Source of the DNA: Glycomyces dulcitolivorans
GTDB lineage: Bacteria > Actinomycetota > Actinomycetes > Mycobacteriales > Micromonosporaceae
Direction of reading: 5' to 3'
NCBI RefSeq assembly: GCF_003265355.1
Contig: NZ_QFRW01000092.1
Location: 23,623 to 61,959 of the forward strand
Length of the DNA stretch: 38,337 nt
This document shows positions 10,030 through 18,527 of this stretch, piece by piece (within the stretch, counting starts at the first letter, position 1; the number at the start of each line of letters is the position of its first letter). Position numbers and translations under genes: made by a program. The notes under the pieces were generated by a model. It saw nothing but the letters and a program-made list of their open reading frames with translations, had not been told where the DNA came from and searched no databases.

Positions 10030-10181
10030 GCGTGCCGGACGCGGTCGAGCACCGGATCGGGGTGCTCGCCGAGGTACTCGACCACGGCGGCCGCCCGCGC
10101 GGCGAGCCGCCGGTTGAACGACCCCCGGCGCCCTGATCCGGACATCACCAGGTACTTCATGGCCCGAATATCGGCTCGCAT
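10026..10181 (-). CDS. Small ORF, 51 aa, resembling a truncated NADPH-dependent FMN reductase
   Basis: A 51-codon minus-strand ORF. ATG at 10179-10181 is preceded by GAGGAG at a good distance. The protein has MKYLVMSGSGRRGSFNRRL near its start, which looks like the flavin-phosphate loop (SGSxRxGSFN) that opens flavodoxin-like NADPH-dependent FMN reductases. It then stops after about 50 residues, where the family normally continues to about 180. Its TAA overlaps the TAG of the convergent hydroxylase gene. It may be a decayed or truncated reductase, or a genuine small protein; no confirming motif beyond the loop is visible. Confidence 0.45.
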   Translation of the reverse strand: MRADIRAMKYLVMSGSGRRGSFNRRLAARAAAVVEYLGEHPDPVLDRVRHA

Positions 10182-10328
10182 CGACCGCTCCTCGTCGCTC
10201 GCAGGTCCTCACAGAAGGTCTAACCCACCGGGCGCGCACCGGCGGGCGCTTCGCCGAAATGTCGGACGCCGGGGCGATACTCGTCGCAGCGCCGACCGGC
10301 GGCGCGACCCGAGCAGAGGAGGCTGCGA

Positions 10329-10670
10329 ATGACGAAGTACCTGATCTCGTTCCCGGGCGAGGCCATGGTGTTCCCCGCAGAGGACTTCCAGGCCGTGGCC
10401 GACGATGCGCACGCCGTCGTCGAAGCGGCCAGGCAAGCGGGCGTGTACGTCTTCGGCGGCGGCGTCAACGAGGACGTCGAGCCCGTGCGCGTGGCCGCCG
10501 ACGGCACGATCACCCCCGGCGGCTACCCGGACCGCACGGTCCCGAACGGCGGCTACCTCGTCCTCGAAGTCCCCACCCGCAAGGAGGCGGAGGAGTGGGC
10601 CGCGAAGGTCGCCAAGGCCTGCCGCTGCGCGCAGGAGTTGCGGGAGTTCCAGTACGACCCGGCCAGTTAG
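10329..10670 (+). CDS. YCII-related (DGPF) domain protein
   Basis: 113 residues, a single YCII/DGPF domain (dimeric alpha-beta barrel), here MTKYLISFPGEAM at the start and VPTRKEAEEWAAK in the second half. Members are small putative enzymes or ligand-binding proteins, often linked to ECF sigma factors; no reaction can be assigned. ATG at 10329 has the strong ribosome binding site AGAGGAGG. The stop overlaps that of the convergent LacI gene (TTAG, 10667-10670). Confidence 0.75.
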   Translation: MTKYLISFPGEAMVFPAEDFQAVADDAHAVVEAARQAGVYVFGGGVNEDVEPVRVAADGTITPGGYPDRTVPNGGYLVLEVPTRKEAEEWAAKVAKACRCAQELREFQYDPAS

Positions 10671-11701
10671 GACTCGACCGCCGGCCCGGTCGAACCCCGA
10701 GGTGACAGCCGCGCCGGACGGCACCGGACCGACGGCGTCCGGTCCTGGTCCGGCGCCGCCCCGATGACGGCCAGCAGTGCCGCGGCGCACTGGGAGCCGT
10801 AGGCGGTGATGTCGCGGGTCAGCGTGGTCAGCGCGGGATGGGTGAGGCGGCACAGCGGCGAGTCGTCCCAGGCGACGATCGAGAGCCGGTCCGGCACGTC
10901 GATGCCGAGCTCGTGGGCGACCCCGAGTCCGGCGACGGCGGTGACGTCGTTGTCGAAGATGATCGCCGTCGGGCGGTCGGCGCCGGCCAGCAGACCCCGC
11001 GTCAGATCCGCGCCCTGCTCGCCCGTGTAGTCGCTGTGGACCGTGGTCAGCGAGTCGAGACCGAGCCCGGCGGCGGCCTCGGCGTAGGCGCCGTCGCGGA
11101 TCGCGGTGTGCAGCAGGTGCGCGAACCCGGCGACGCGCGCGATCCGCCTGTGCCCCAGAGCATGCAGATATTCGAGGATCTCCAGGCACGGCCCGGCGTC
11201 GTCGTGCCACACCGCCGGCAGGCGGGCCCCTGCGAGCGGACCGCCCACGGCCACCGCGGGCAGCCCCAGGTCGGCGACGAAGTCGAGCCGCCGGTCCGCG
11301 ATCCCCACGTCGCACAGCAGGACCCCGTCGACGCGGCGCTCCGCCCACCAGCGCCGGTAGACCTCGATCTCCTCCTCGACGGTGTCGACCACTTGCAGCG
11401 TGAGCCCGTAGGACCCGGCTGAGAGCGTCGCCTCGATCCCGGAGATCAACTCCATGAAGTACGGCTCGATCCCGAGCGTCCGCGCCGAGCGCTTCAGCGC
11501 GAGACCCACGACCTGTGAAGTGGCCACGGACAAGGACCTCGCCGCCCGGTTCGGGACGAAGCCCATCTCGGCGGCGATCGCCAGGATCTTCGCGCGGGTC
11601 GCCTCGGAGACGCCGGGGCGGCCGTTGAGCGCGTAGGAGACCGCGCCCTTCGAGACGCCCGCCGCCGCGGCGATGTCGGTGATCGTGAACCGCCTGGCCA
11701 T
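10667..11701 (-). CDS. LacI-family transcriptional regulator
   Basis: 344 residues. The N-terminal LacI helix-turn-helix is clear (ITDIAAAAGVSKGAVSYALNGRPGVSEATR, about residues 6-35), followed by the hinge helix region RAARSL and a periplasmic-binding-protein-like sugar-sensing domain with DGVLL, HRRIARVAG and TAIIFDND. It is the last gene of the transporter operon: 32 bases separate it from the ATPase stop, and it has its own strong ribosome binding site (GAGGAGG). This position suggests it senses the sugar imported by that transporter and represses the operon. Candidate operators lie in 17223-17501 and at 21779-21789; binding is inferred. Confidence 0.9.
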   Translation of the reverse strand: MARRFTITDIAAAAGVSKGAVSYALNGRPGVSEATRAKILAIAAEMGFVPNRAARSLSVATSQVVGLALKRSARTLGIEPYFMELISGIEATLSAGSYGLTLQVVDTVEEEIEVYRRWWAERRVDGVLLCDVGIADRRLDFVADLGLPAVAVGGPLAGARLPAVWHDDAGPCLEILEYLHALGHRRIARVAGFAHLLHTAIRDGAYAEAAAGLGLDSLTTVHSDYTGEQGADLTRGLLAGADRPTAIIFDNDVTAVAGLGVAHELGIDVPDRLSIVAWDDSPLCRLTHPALTTLTRDITAYGSQCAAALLAVIGAAPDQDRTPSVRCRPARLSPRGSTGPAVES

Positions 11702-11733
11702 GCGTCCTCCTCAAGGTCGTGGGCGGTCACGGT

Positions 11734-12621
11734 TCACGGTGCCGCCGCGACCCAGTGGTGCTCGTCGACCTCCGTCAGCGGCGGCGGTGCGACGTCGCGG
11801 TCGCCGTCCGGTTCCAGCGCTTCGGGTTCGGCCGTGCCGTCGGACCACTTCCGGTGCAGCTGCGGCACCGACGCCAGCAGGTTCCGCGAATAGGGATGCC
11901 GCGGATCGGTGAACACCTTCCCGGTCGCGCCCGCCTCCACGACCGCGCCGTGGCGCATGATGACGACCCGCTCGCTGATGTAGTTCGCCAGCGACAGGTC
12001 GTGCGTGATGAACAGGACGCCCAGGCCGCGCTCCTTCAACTCGCCCAGCAGGTTCAGTACGTCGATCCTGGTGGAGGCGTCGAGCATGCTGATGATCTCG
12101 TCGGCGACCAGCACCTTGATGTCGAGCAGCAGCGCGCGGGCGATGAGCATCCGCTGGAGCTGCCCGCCGCTGAGCTGGTGCGGGTACTTGTCGAGGACCG
12201 AGCCGGGGTCGAGCCGCACCCCTTGCAGCACGTCCTCGACCCGCGCGGTCCACTCCGCGCGCTTGACGCCCGGGAAATAGGACTCCCGGACGGTCTCGAA
12301 GATCCTGTCGGCCTTGAAGATCGGGTTGTAGCTGCTGAACGGGTCCTGGAAGACGCCCTGGACCTTCCGGTAGTACGCCTTGCGCTCGGCGTGGCCGTGC
12401 GCGGTGACGTCCTCGCCGTCGAGCAGGATCTCCCCGCGGGTGACGGAGGTGAGCTGGAGGACCATCTTCCCGATCGTGGTCTTGCCGCTGCCGGACTCGC
12501 CGACCACGGACAGGACCTCGCCGGGGGCGATGTCGATGCTGACGTCCCGGACGGCCGTCAATCGCTTGGAGCCGAGCGCGCCGATCCGGTAGGACTTCCA
12601 CACGTGCTTGAGTTCGAGCAT
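11734..12621 (-). CDS. Opp/Dpp-type ABC transporter ATPase (second ATP-binding subunit)
   Basis: 295 residues; cytoplasmic ATPase powering the permease pair encoded upstream. Walker A is GESGSGKTT (near residue 41), followed by a Q-loop FQDPFSSYNP, signature LSGGQLQR, Walker B VLVADE and the switch His in FITHDLS. The Walker B region reads DEIISMLDAS where most Opp/Dpp ATPases have DEPxSxLD. The C-terminal oligopeptide/dipeptide-type tail (HPYSRNLLASVP) is present. It follows the first ATPase with a single-base gap (12622), so translation is probably coupled. Confidence 0.92.
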   Translation of the reverse strand: MLELKHVWKSYRIGALGSKRLTAVRDVSIDIAPGEVLSVVGESGSGKTTIGKMVLQLTSVTRGEILLDGEDVTAHGHAERKAYYRKVQGVFQDPFSSYNPIFKADRIFETVRESYFPGVKRAEWTARVEDVLQGVRLDPGSVLDKYPHQLSGGQLQRMLIARALLLDIKVLVADEIISMLDASTRIDVLNLLGELKERGLGVLFITHDLSLANYISERVVIMRHGAVVEAGATGKVFTDPRHPYSRNLLASVPQLHRKWSDGTAEPEALEPDGDRDVAPPPLTEVDEHHWVAAAP

Positions 12622-12622
12622 C

Positions 12623-13573
12623 TCAGTTCGCCTTCCAGCAGGAGACCTCGTGGCCCGCTTCGACGGTGACCGTCGGCGGCTCGGCCTCGCACTCCTCGGA
12701 CGCGAGCGGGCACCTGGCCCGGAACCGGCACCCGGTCGGCGGGTTGAGCAGGTGCGGGGGCTTGCCGGGGATCGACTGGAGCCGCTCGTCGCCGTATTCG
12801 AGCCCGACCTCGGGCAGGGCGCCGATGAGCGCCCGCGTGTAGGGGTGCTTGGGGGACTTGATGATCGTCTCGGCCGGGGCCTTCTCGACGATCCGCCCGG
12901 CGTACATGACCATGATGGTGTCGGCGATCTGGTACACCAGCGACAGGTCGTGGGTGACCACGATCATCGACTTGACGAATCCCATGTCGCGGAAGCGGAC
13001 CAGGGTCTCGGCGACGGCGCGCTGGTTGGTGACGTCGAGCGCGGAGGTGACCTCGTCGGCGATGAGCAGGCTCGGATCGAGCAGTGTGGACAGGACCATG
13101 ACCACGCGCTGCTTCATGCCGCCCGACAGCTCGATCGGGTAGTTGTCGAGGACCTTCTCGGTGAGCCCGACGAGTTCGAGGCGCCGCACCAGCTCGTCCT
13201 TGAACTCCCGGTACGACTTCCCGCGGGCCCGCAGCAGCTCGGCGATCATCTTCCCGATCTTGCGGGTCGGGTTGAGCGCGCTCATCGAGTACTGCGGGAT
13301 GATCGAGACCTCTTTCCACCGGCGGGCGTTCATGGCCTTGTCGTCGCCGATCGGCAGCTCGTCGCCGTCGAGGACGGCGGTGCCGCCGACGTGGCGCATC
13401 CGGCCGTCGAGGCGGATGAGGCTCTTGCCGAGGGTGGTCTTCCCGCAGCCCGATTCGCCCGCGAGGCCGACGATCTCGCCGTCGGCGAGGGAGAACGAGA
13501 CGCCGTCGAGGGCGCGCACGTCGCCTTTGAGGGTCCGGTAGTGGACCTGGAGGTCCGCCACTTCCAAGGTCAT
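12623..13573 (-). CDS. Opp/Dpp-type ABC transporter ATPase (first ATP-binding subunit)
   Basis: 316 residues from ATG 13573. Walker A is GESGCGKTT, signature LSGGMKQR, Walker B LLIADEVTSALD and switch His in VTHDLS. The C-terminus carries the Opp/Dpp domain with the Cys cluster GCRFRARCPLASEEC, which in this family precedes the end of the protein. The frame remains open far upstream into the permease gene, but the start is fixed by the MTLEVADLQVHY beginning of the ATPase fold and a GGGAGAT ribosome binding site, 2 bases after the permease stop. Confidence 0.92.
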   Translation of the reverse strand: MTLEVADLQVHYRTLKGDVRALDGVSFSLADGEIVGLAGESGCGKTTLGKSLIRLDGRMRHVGGTAVLDGDELPIGDDKAMNARRWKEVSIIPQYSMSALNPTRKIGKMIAELLRARGKSYREFKDELVRRLELVGLTEKVLDNYPIELSGGMKQRVVMVLSTLLDPSLLIADEVTSALDVTNQRAVAETLVRFRDMGFVKSMIVVTHDLSLVYQIADTIMVMYAGRIVEKAPAETIIKSPKHPYTRALIGALPEVGLEYGDERLQSIPGKPPHLLNPPTGCRFRARCPLASEECEAEPPTVTVEAGHEVSCWKAN

Positions 13574-13575
13574 GG

Positions 13576-14457
13576 CTACATCTCCCTCAGCTTGGGGTTG
13601 AAGACCTCGTCGAGGCCGACGTTGGTGATGTACAGCGCCCCCACGATGAGCGTGATCGCCAGGCCGGGCGGGACGAACCACCACCACATTCCCAAGTGGA
13701 GGGAGCTCCACGCCATGGACTGCTGCATCATGGTGCCCAGCGAGACGGCGTTGGCCGGGCCCAGGCCGATGAAGTCGAGCATCGCGGCGAACAGGATCGC
13801 GCCGCCGAAGAGCAGGATCATCGACATGAGCAGGTAGGACGCCATGTTCGGCATGATCTCGCGGACGATGATCTGCCAGGAGCGCTTGCCGGTGAGGCGC
13901 GCCAGGTCCACGTAGTCGCGGTTGGCGAGCGTGAACGTCTGGGCGCGTACGGCTCTGGCGACCCACGGCCACGAGAAGATCCCGATGATGACGGCCTGGC
14001 TGACGACCCCGCGCACCTCCAGGTAGGAGCTGATGACGATGAGGACGGCCAGCGCCGGGAGCACCAGGACCACGTTGGTGATCATGTTGAGGACCTCGTC
14101 GACCATGCCGCCGCGGTACCCGGCGGTGAAGCCGACGGCGAGGCCGATGACGAAGGAGATGCCGCCGCCGAGCGTCCCGACCAGGTACGAGGACCGCAGG
14201 CCGTGGACGAACTGCGTGAACACGTCCTGTCCGAAGTAGGTGGTGCCGAACCAGTACTCGCCCGACGGCGCTTCGGATTTGGGGCCGACGTACTCGTTGG
14301 GCGAGTCGGACAGGAAGAACGGCCCGAAGAGCCCGAGCAGGAGCAGCGCGAGCACGATCGCCAGGCCGATGGCGACCTTGGGGTTGCGCAGCGCGAAGTA
14401 CAGGTGCTCGTGGCGCCGTCCGATGCGCTCGGTCTGGAGGACGACTTCGGCGCTCAT
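13576..14457 (-). CDS. Opp/Dpp-type ABC transporter permease (DppC-like)
   Basis: 293 residues, inner-membrane permease subunit. One N-terminal transmembrane helix (about 29-51) is followed by the DppC-type loop with FGTTYFGQDVFTQFVHGLRSSY, then a five-helix transport domain with the EAA-type coupling loop (ARLTGKRSWQIIVREIMPN). The C-terminus NVGLDEVFNPKLREM is typical of DppC (the 'DPR' region here reads NPKL). The frame runs on upstream for over 900 codons without a stop, which is a GC-rich artefact; ATG 14457 overlaps the preceding permease stop as ATGA. Confidence 0.92.
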   Translation of the reverse strand: MSAEVVLQTERIGRRHEHLYFALRNPKVAIGLAIVLALLLLGLFGPFFLSDSPNEYVGPKSEAPSGEYWFGTTYFGQDVFTQFVHGLRSSYLVGTLGGGISFVIGLAVGFTAGYRGGMVDEVLNMITNVVLVLPALAVLIVISSYLEVRGVVSQAVIIGIFSWPWVARAVRAQTFTLANRDYVDLARLTGKRSWQIIVREIMPNMASYLLMSMILLFGGAILFAAMLDFIGLGPANAVSLGTMMQQSMAWSSLHLGMWWWFVPPGLAITLIVGALYITNVGLDEVFNPKLREM

Positions 14458-15449
14458 GACTGGCCTCCTTCGAGTCCGAGGCGGGTGCGGGGGTCGACCA
14501 GGACGTACACGACGTCGGCCAGGAAGTTGAAGACGAGGACGCCGATGACGATGAACAGCAGGATGCCCTGGAGCAGGAAGAAGTCCTGGCTGCTGATGGC
14601 GTTGAGCAGGAGGCTCCCCAGGCCCGGGTAGGCGAAGACGACCTCGGTGACCAGGGCCCCGCCGACGACCACGCCCAGTTGCAGGGCGAGGCCGGTGATC
14701 TGCGGCAGGACCGCGTTGCGGAACGCGTAGCGGCGCACCAGCCGGTTGGGGGCGCCGAGGGCCTGGAGGTAGTTCGAGTAGTCCGATTCGAGCTCGTAGA
14801 TGACGAGGTTGCGCATGCCGATGGCCCAGCCGCCGAGGGCGACGACGAACAGCGACAGGAACGGCAGGAACCAGTGGTGGACCAGGTCGACGATGAACGT
14901 CCACGTGAACGCGGGGGTGAGCGCGAAGCTGTAGCCGCCGGCGACGGGGAACCAGCCGAGGATGATGCCGCCGACCCACGCGAGGAGGATCGCCAGCCAC
15001 ATGTAGGGGACCGCGGTGAGGACGTACCCGATCGGCAGGGCGCCGTTGTCGAGGAGCTTGTTGCGGGCGGCCATGGCGCCCAGGGCGTTCCCGACGAACC
15101 AGCTCAAGAGGATCGACGGCAGCAGCAGCGCGAGCGTGTACGGCAGGGCGTCGGCGACCACCGTCGCCACCGGCGAGGGGAACGCGAAGACGCTGACGCC
15201 GAGGTCGCCGCGGAACAGGGCGCCCCAGTAGTTGAAGTACTGCTGCCACAGCGGCACGTCGAGGCCGAACAGCTCGTTGAAATACCCGCGCATGGCCTCG
15301 GAGGACTCGACGTTGGCGACGGAGTTGCGGGTGAGCATCCGCGCGACGGGGTCCCCGGGCATGAGGCGGGGGACGGCGAAGTTGATGGAGACTGCGATGA
15401 CGAACGTCAGTCCGTAGATGAGCAGTTTGCGCCTGAAGTAGCGGCCCAT
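14454..15449 (-). CDS. Opp/Dpp-type ABC transporter permease (DppB-like)
   Basis: 331 residues. The start has the DppB signature FVIAVSINFAVPRLMPGDPVARM (first helix and following loop), then LFGLDVPLWQQYFNYWGALFRGDLG and six predicted helices. The C-terminus ends FLADVVYVLVDPRTRLG, the canonical DppB ending. ATG 15449 has ribosome binding site AGGAG. It is preceded by a hairpin after the binding-protein gene and overlaps the next permease by 4 bases. Although the family is named for peptides, members also import plant oligosaccharides; a terminal LacI gene favours sugar here. Confidence 0.92.
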   Translation of the reverse strand: MGRYFRRKLLIYGLTFVIAVSINFAVPRLMPGDPVARMLTRNSVANVESSEAMRGYFNELFGLDVPLWQQYFNYWGALFRGDLGVSVFAFPSPVATVVADALPYTLALLLPSILLSWFVGNALGAMAARNKLLDNGALPIGYVLTAVPYMWLAILLAWVGGIILGWFPVAGGYSFALTPAFTWTFIVDLVHHWFLPFLSLFVVALGGWAIGMRNLVIYELESDYSNYLQALGAPNRLVRRYAFRNAVLPQITGLALQLGVVVGGALVTEVVFAYPGLGSLLLNAISSQDFFLLQGILLFIVIGVLVFNFLADVVYVLVDPRTRLGLEGGQS

Positions 15450-15471
15450 GGGAACTCCTAGCGGCTGGGGT

Positions 15472-15496
15472 GGGCGGGGCCGCGCGGGCCCCGCCC
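15472..15496 (-). other. Intercistronic hairpin between binding-protein and permease genes
   Basis: A perfect 10-bp GC stem (15472-15481 with 15487-15496, 5-base loop) begins 7 bases after the binding-protein stop. No T-run follows. It fits the common arrangement in which a 3' hairpin stabilises binding-protein mRNA or attenuates expression of the permeases. Confidence 0.55.
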
Positions 15497-15503
15497 CGCG
15501 GGA

Positions 15504-17222
15504 CTACTCGGCGAGCTTGAGCTCGGTCAGCATGTAGATCGAGCCCATGTTCCAGAGGGTGTTCCACATGGACGGGAACACGTGCGGGCCGCCGCCGGAC
15601 TCGGAGGGCCAGTTCGTCCAGACGCTGTTGTTGACCTGGGACCAGGCGCCGTTGTACCAGATCGGGATGGCCGGCATGTCGACCAGCGCGTGGCGCTGGA
15701 GCGCGGAGAGGATCTCCTGGTAGCGGGGGTCCTCGGCGGCGGTGGCGGCGAGCTCCTCGGTGAGGGTCCACGCCTCCTCGTTGGTCCAGCGCGAGAAGTT
15801 CGCGGTGGACTGGCTGTCGAGGACGGGCAGCTGGAACAGGTACCGGTAGTGGGTCCACGGCGTGTGGCTGGTGCCGCTCCAGTTGTTGAGCATGAGCTGG
15901 AAGTCGCCGGTGGTGCGGGCGTCGTCGACGGCGCCGGCGTCGATGAACTCCTCGGTGACGTTGATGCCCGCGGCGCGCAGGTCGGTCGCCATGCTTCGGG
16001 CGGCCTCCTCCCAGTCGGTCCAGCCGGTGGGCACGTTGAGCTTGAACTCGATGGGGTCGCCGCCCTTGGTCTCGACGAACCCGTCGCCGTCGGCGTCCTC
16101 GTACCCGGCGGCGGCGAGGATCGAGGCGGCTTCGCTGGCGCTGTAGCTGAACCCGACCTCGTCGATGACGGCCTGGTCGTAGTACTTCTCCCAGATCGGG
16201 AGCAGCCCGGTGGGGCTGGCGGCGGCGACGAGTCCCGAGTAGACCGAGTCGACGATCTTGGCGCCGTCGATGGCGAAGGCCATGGCGCGGCGGAACTCGG
16301 GGTCGTCGAGGGGCTCGATCGTGGTGTTGGGGATGAGCATCGCGGTGTTGGCCGAGAGCATGTACGGCGGTCCGTCGTAGTAGGTGCTCAGGTCGGGGTT
16401 GGCGGCGATGAGGTCCTGGATGCCGGGCAGGAAGTTGTTGGAGATGTCGAGTTCGCCCTGCGCCATGAGGTTGAGGGTGACCTCGTTGGAGGTGTTGACG
16501 ATGTCGACGATGAACCGGGGCGCGACCTCCAGGCCGAGCGCCTCGGTGGCCCACCAGTCGTCGCGCTTGACCCAGGCGAGCCGGTCCTGGTCGAAGCTGT
16601 GGACGGTGTAGGGGCCGGAGACGACGGGGTTCTCGTTGGCGCCGGTGAGGATCTCCTCTTCGGACAGTTGCGAGAGGACGTGCTCGGGGACGATCTGCTC
16701 GGCCCACAGGAAGTTGTTCCACTCCTGGTGGCGCGCTTCGGTGAAGGTGAAGACGACCGTGAGGTCGTCGGGGGCGTCGACGGCGGAGAGCCAGTTCCAG
16801 ATGTTGGCGTAGGGGACGGCCTCGATCTTGCCGAGCTCGGCGGTGTACTTGACGTCGGCGGAGGTGAGCTGCTCGCCGTCGGACCAGGTGATGCCGGGCC
16901 GGAGCTTGAGCGTGTAGACGAGCTCCTCGGTCCACTCGCCGGACTCGGCGAGCCAGGGCGTGAGCTCGGTGGTGTTGGGGTCGAACAGGAACAGGGACTC
17001 GTAGCCGAGTCCGTTGAGGCCGGTGACCTCGCCGGGGCTGATGGTGTTCCAGTCCGCGGGCGGGCCCCAGGCTGAACCGGTGGAGTAGAGGGTCTCGTTG
17101 CGGGGGAACTGGTCCATCGAGAGGTCCGAGGGGTCCTCGCTGCCGGTGCCTTCGTCGGTGCAGGCCGTGGCCGCGAAGGCGGTGCCCGCGGCGATGGTGA
17201 AGATTGTGCGCCTTCTGATCAT
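15504..17222 (-). CDS. Solute-binding lipoprotein, SBP family 5 (oligosaccharide or peptide)
   Basis: 572 residues from ATG 17222 (ribosome binding site GGAGC). It is the extracellular receptor of the downstream ABC transporter. The signal peptide MIRRRTIFTIAAGTAFAATAC ends in a lipobox-like Cys at about residue 21 and has an arginine cluster that could use the Tat route. The family-5 core is clear: GLGYESLFLFDP, WTEELVYTLKLRPGITWSDGEQLTSADVKYT, and the C-terminal lobe with PAIPIWYNGAWSQVNNS. The frame extends to 18536 without a stop but that part is a shadow of the lectin gene. Ligand inferred as a plant oligosaccharide from the co-transcribed LacI regulator and neighbouring glycosidases; a peptide cannot be excluded. 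Confidence 0.9.
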   Translation of the reverse strand: MIRRRTIFTIAAGTAFAATACTDEGTGSEDPSDLSMDQFPRNETLYSTGSAWGPPADWNTISPGEVTGLNGLGYESLFLFDPNTTELTPWLAESGEWTEELVYTLKLRPGITWSDGEQLTSADVKYTAELGKIEAVPYANIWNWLSAVDAPDDLTVVFTFTEARHQEWNNFLWAEQIVPEHVLSQLSEEEILTGANENPVVSGPYTVHSFDQDRLAWVKRDDWWATEALGLEVAPRFIVDIVNTSNEVTLNLMAQGELDISNNFLPGIQDLIAANPDLSTYYDGPPYMLSANTAMLIPNTTIEPLDDPEFRRAMAFAIDGAKIVDSVYSGLVAAASPTGLLPIWEKYYDQAVIDEVGFSYSASEAASILAAAGYEDADGDGFVETKGGDPIEFKLNVPTGWTDWEEAARSMATDLRAAGINVTEEFIDAGAVDDARTTGDFQLMLNNWSGTSHTPWTHYRYLFQLPVLDSQSTANFSRWTNEEAWTLTEELAATAAEDPRYQEILSALQRHALVDMPAIPIWYNGAWSQVNNSVWTNWPSESGGGPHVFPSMWNTLWNMGSIYMLTELKLAE

Positions 17223-17302
17223 CTTCTGCTCCGCTTTCGGATCGAGGGATTGGCGTGGCCCGGCTGACCGTCGCGGCGGCGGTGCGGTCTCGGCTGCGGC
17301 GG

Positions 17303-17312
17303 AGTTGCAACT
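17303..17312. promoter_or_regulatory. Candidate operator AGTTGCAACT
   Basis: A perfect 10-bp palindrome 80 bases upstream of the binding-protein start, between that start and the TTGACA box. LacI-family sites are palindromes of this size, and a LacI gene ends the operon. Inferred only; a 10-bp palindrome can occur by chance. Confidence 0.3.
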
Positions 17313-17346
17313 TAACCGGGTCAGTGAAGGCACTGAATCATGACCT

Positions 17347-17360
17347 TCAATATGTGTCAA
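17347..17360 (-). promoter_or_regulatory. Candidate -35 TTGACA with overlapping CACATATTGA motif
   Basis: On the minus strand TTGACA (17360-17355) faces the binding-protein gene and runs into CACATATTGA (17356-17347). That decamer recurs inverted at 17412-17421 and, with one change, at 25582-25591. No convincing -10 follows at 17 bases, so activator dependence is possible. Confidence 0.35.
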
Positions 17361-17412
17361 GGGAAGACCGCGGAATCCGAGGCCACCGGCCCGGAAAGCA
17401 AGCGAATTTCTC

Positions 17413-17428
17413 ACATATTGAGATATGT
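17413..17428. promoter_or_regulatory. AT-rich inverted repeat ACATAT-TGAG-ATATGT
   Basis: A perfect 6-bp inverted repeat around a 4-base centre, standing out in very GC-rich DNA, in the 279-base divergent gap between the binding-protein and lectin genes. It contains one copy of the CACATATTGA motif seen elsewhere in the window. Likely a regulator site for one or both genes; the regulator is unknown. Confidence 0.4.
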
Positions 17429-17501
17429 CGAAACGGTGAATCGCCGTCCCGGCCGCCGAACCTGTTCTACGGTCGATCCACACCCGACCGAAGGAGTGAC
17501 A

Positions 17502-18509
17502 GTGAACCGGATCGCCATGCTCGGAGCGGGCTCGATGCTGCTCGCCGGCACCCTCGCCGCCCTCCCCGGCACCGCCGGAGCCCAAGGCGCCGAAGAGAAG
17601 ACGCTCCTGGTCCAGGAGCCCTTCACCGGCGCGACCCTCGACGACCCCGCGTTCCAGTCCCTCAACGTCTGCCTCACCGCCAGCACCGTCGCCGGCGACG
17701 AGAACGACTTCGACTCCTGCGCCGACCAGACCCTGGGCCCGGTCCCCGAGATGGGCAAGGACCCCGGGTACCTCCAGCTCACCGACGGCGGGACCTACGA
17801 CTACGGCGGCATGGTCTACAACAAGCCCCTGGAGAACAGGGGCGGCATCGAGATCACCTTCGCGATGTACCAGTACGGCGGCACCGGCGCCGACGGCATC
17901 TCGCTCTTCATCGTCGACGGGGAGACCGACCTGACCGAGGTCGGCGCCTACGGCGGCAGCCTCGGCTACGCCCAGTTCGACCGCGAGAACGTCGTGCGCG
18001 ACGGCGTCGACGGGGGCTACCTCGGCCTCGGCCTTGACGGCTGGGGCAACTTCTCCGCCGACACCGAGGGCCGCGGCCGCGGATGCCCCGAGGACCAGCG
18101 GGCGCCCGAGCACCTGCACGAGTGGGGCAACCGCGCCCCCGACAACGTCGCCCTGCGCGGCCCCGGCCAGGGCCTGGACGGCTACTGCCTGCTGGGGACC
18201 ACCGCCACCGACGAGAAGATCGGCTCCGACGTCGACGGCGACATCTTCGGCACCGACTTCCCCGAGCACCTCAACGCCGACGGCCGCCAGGAGTCCAAGC
18301 GCCTCGTCAAGCTCAAGGTCTCCGACGAGGAGCACCCCGACGTCACCGTGGACATCGACTTCCAAGACGGCAATGGCTGGGTCCGCGTCCTCGAAACGCA
18401 CGTCCCGCACCAAGCCCCCGAGACCTTCAAGTTCGGCTTCGCGGCCGCCTCGGGGTACGCCACGAACGTCCACCTCCTGCGCCACCTGCGCGTCGAGACC
18501 TTCGAATAG
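17502..18509 (+). CDS. Secreted L-type (legume-like) lectin domain protein
   Basis: 335 residues from GTG 17502 (ribosome binding site AAGGAG). The signal peptide covers about residues 1-26 and ends with AGAQG-type cleavage. The rest is a legume-like lectin fold: the conserved segment GGIEITFAMYQYGGTGADGISLFIVDG (metal/sugar-site Asp) and GGSLGYAQF, GGYLGLGLDGWGNFS are hallmarks of bacterial L-type lectin domains. No catalytic domain is attached. It is divergent from the transporter operon, suggesting a secreted protein that binds glycans near the cell; the sugar is unknown. Four or more cysteines suggest disulphides. It is followed by a terminator-like hairpin. Confidence 0.8.
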   Translation: MNRIAMLGAGSMLLAGTLAALPGTAGAQGAEEKTLLVQEPFTGATLDDPAFQSLNVCLTASTVAGDENDFDSCADQTLGPVPEMGKDPGYLQLTDGGTYDYGGMVYNKPLENRGGIEITFAMYQYGGTGADGISLFIVDGETDLTEVGAYGGSLGYAQFDRENVVRDGVDGGYLGLGLDGWGNFSADTEGRGRGCPEDQRAPEHLHEWGNRAPDNVALRGPGQGLDGYCLLGTTATDEKIGSDVDGDIFGTDFPEHLNADGRQESKRLVKLKVSDEEHPDVTVDIDFQDGNGWVRVLETHVPHQAPETFKFGFAAASGYATNVHLLRHLRVETFE

Positions 18510-18527
18510 CGCACGCGCGACCACGCC

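Noticed and set aside
7855-10239. A 794-codon minus-strand frame
   Set aside because: Antisense to the L12-domain and hydroxylase genes, with low-complexity shadow composition.
13576-17310. A 1244-codon minus-strand frame through permease and binding-protein genes
   Set aside because: Only its last 293 codons read as a permease; the rest is Arg/His-rich shadow of the binding-protein and second permease genes. GC-rich DNA rarely has stops.
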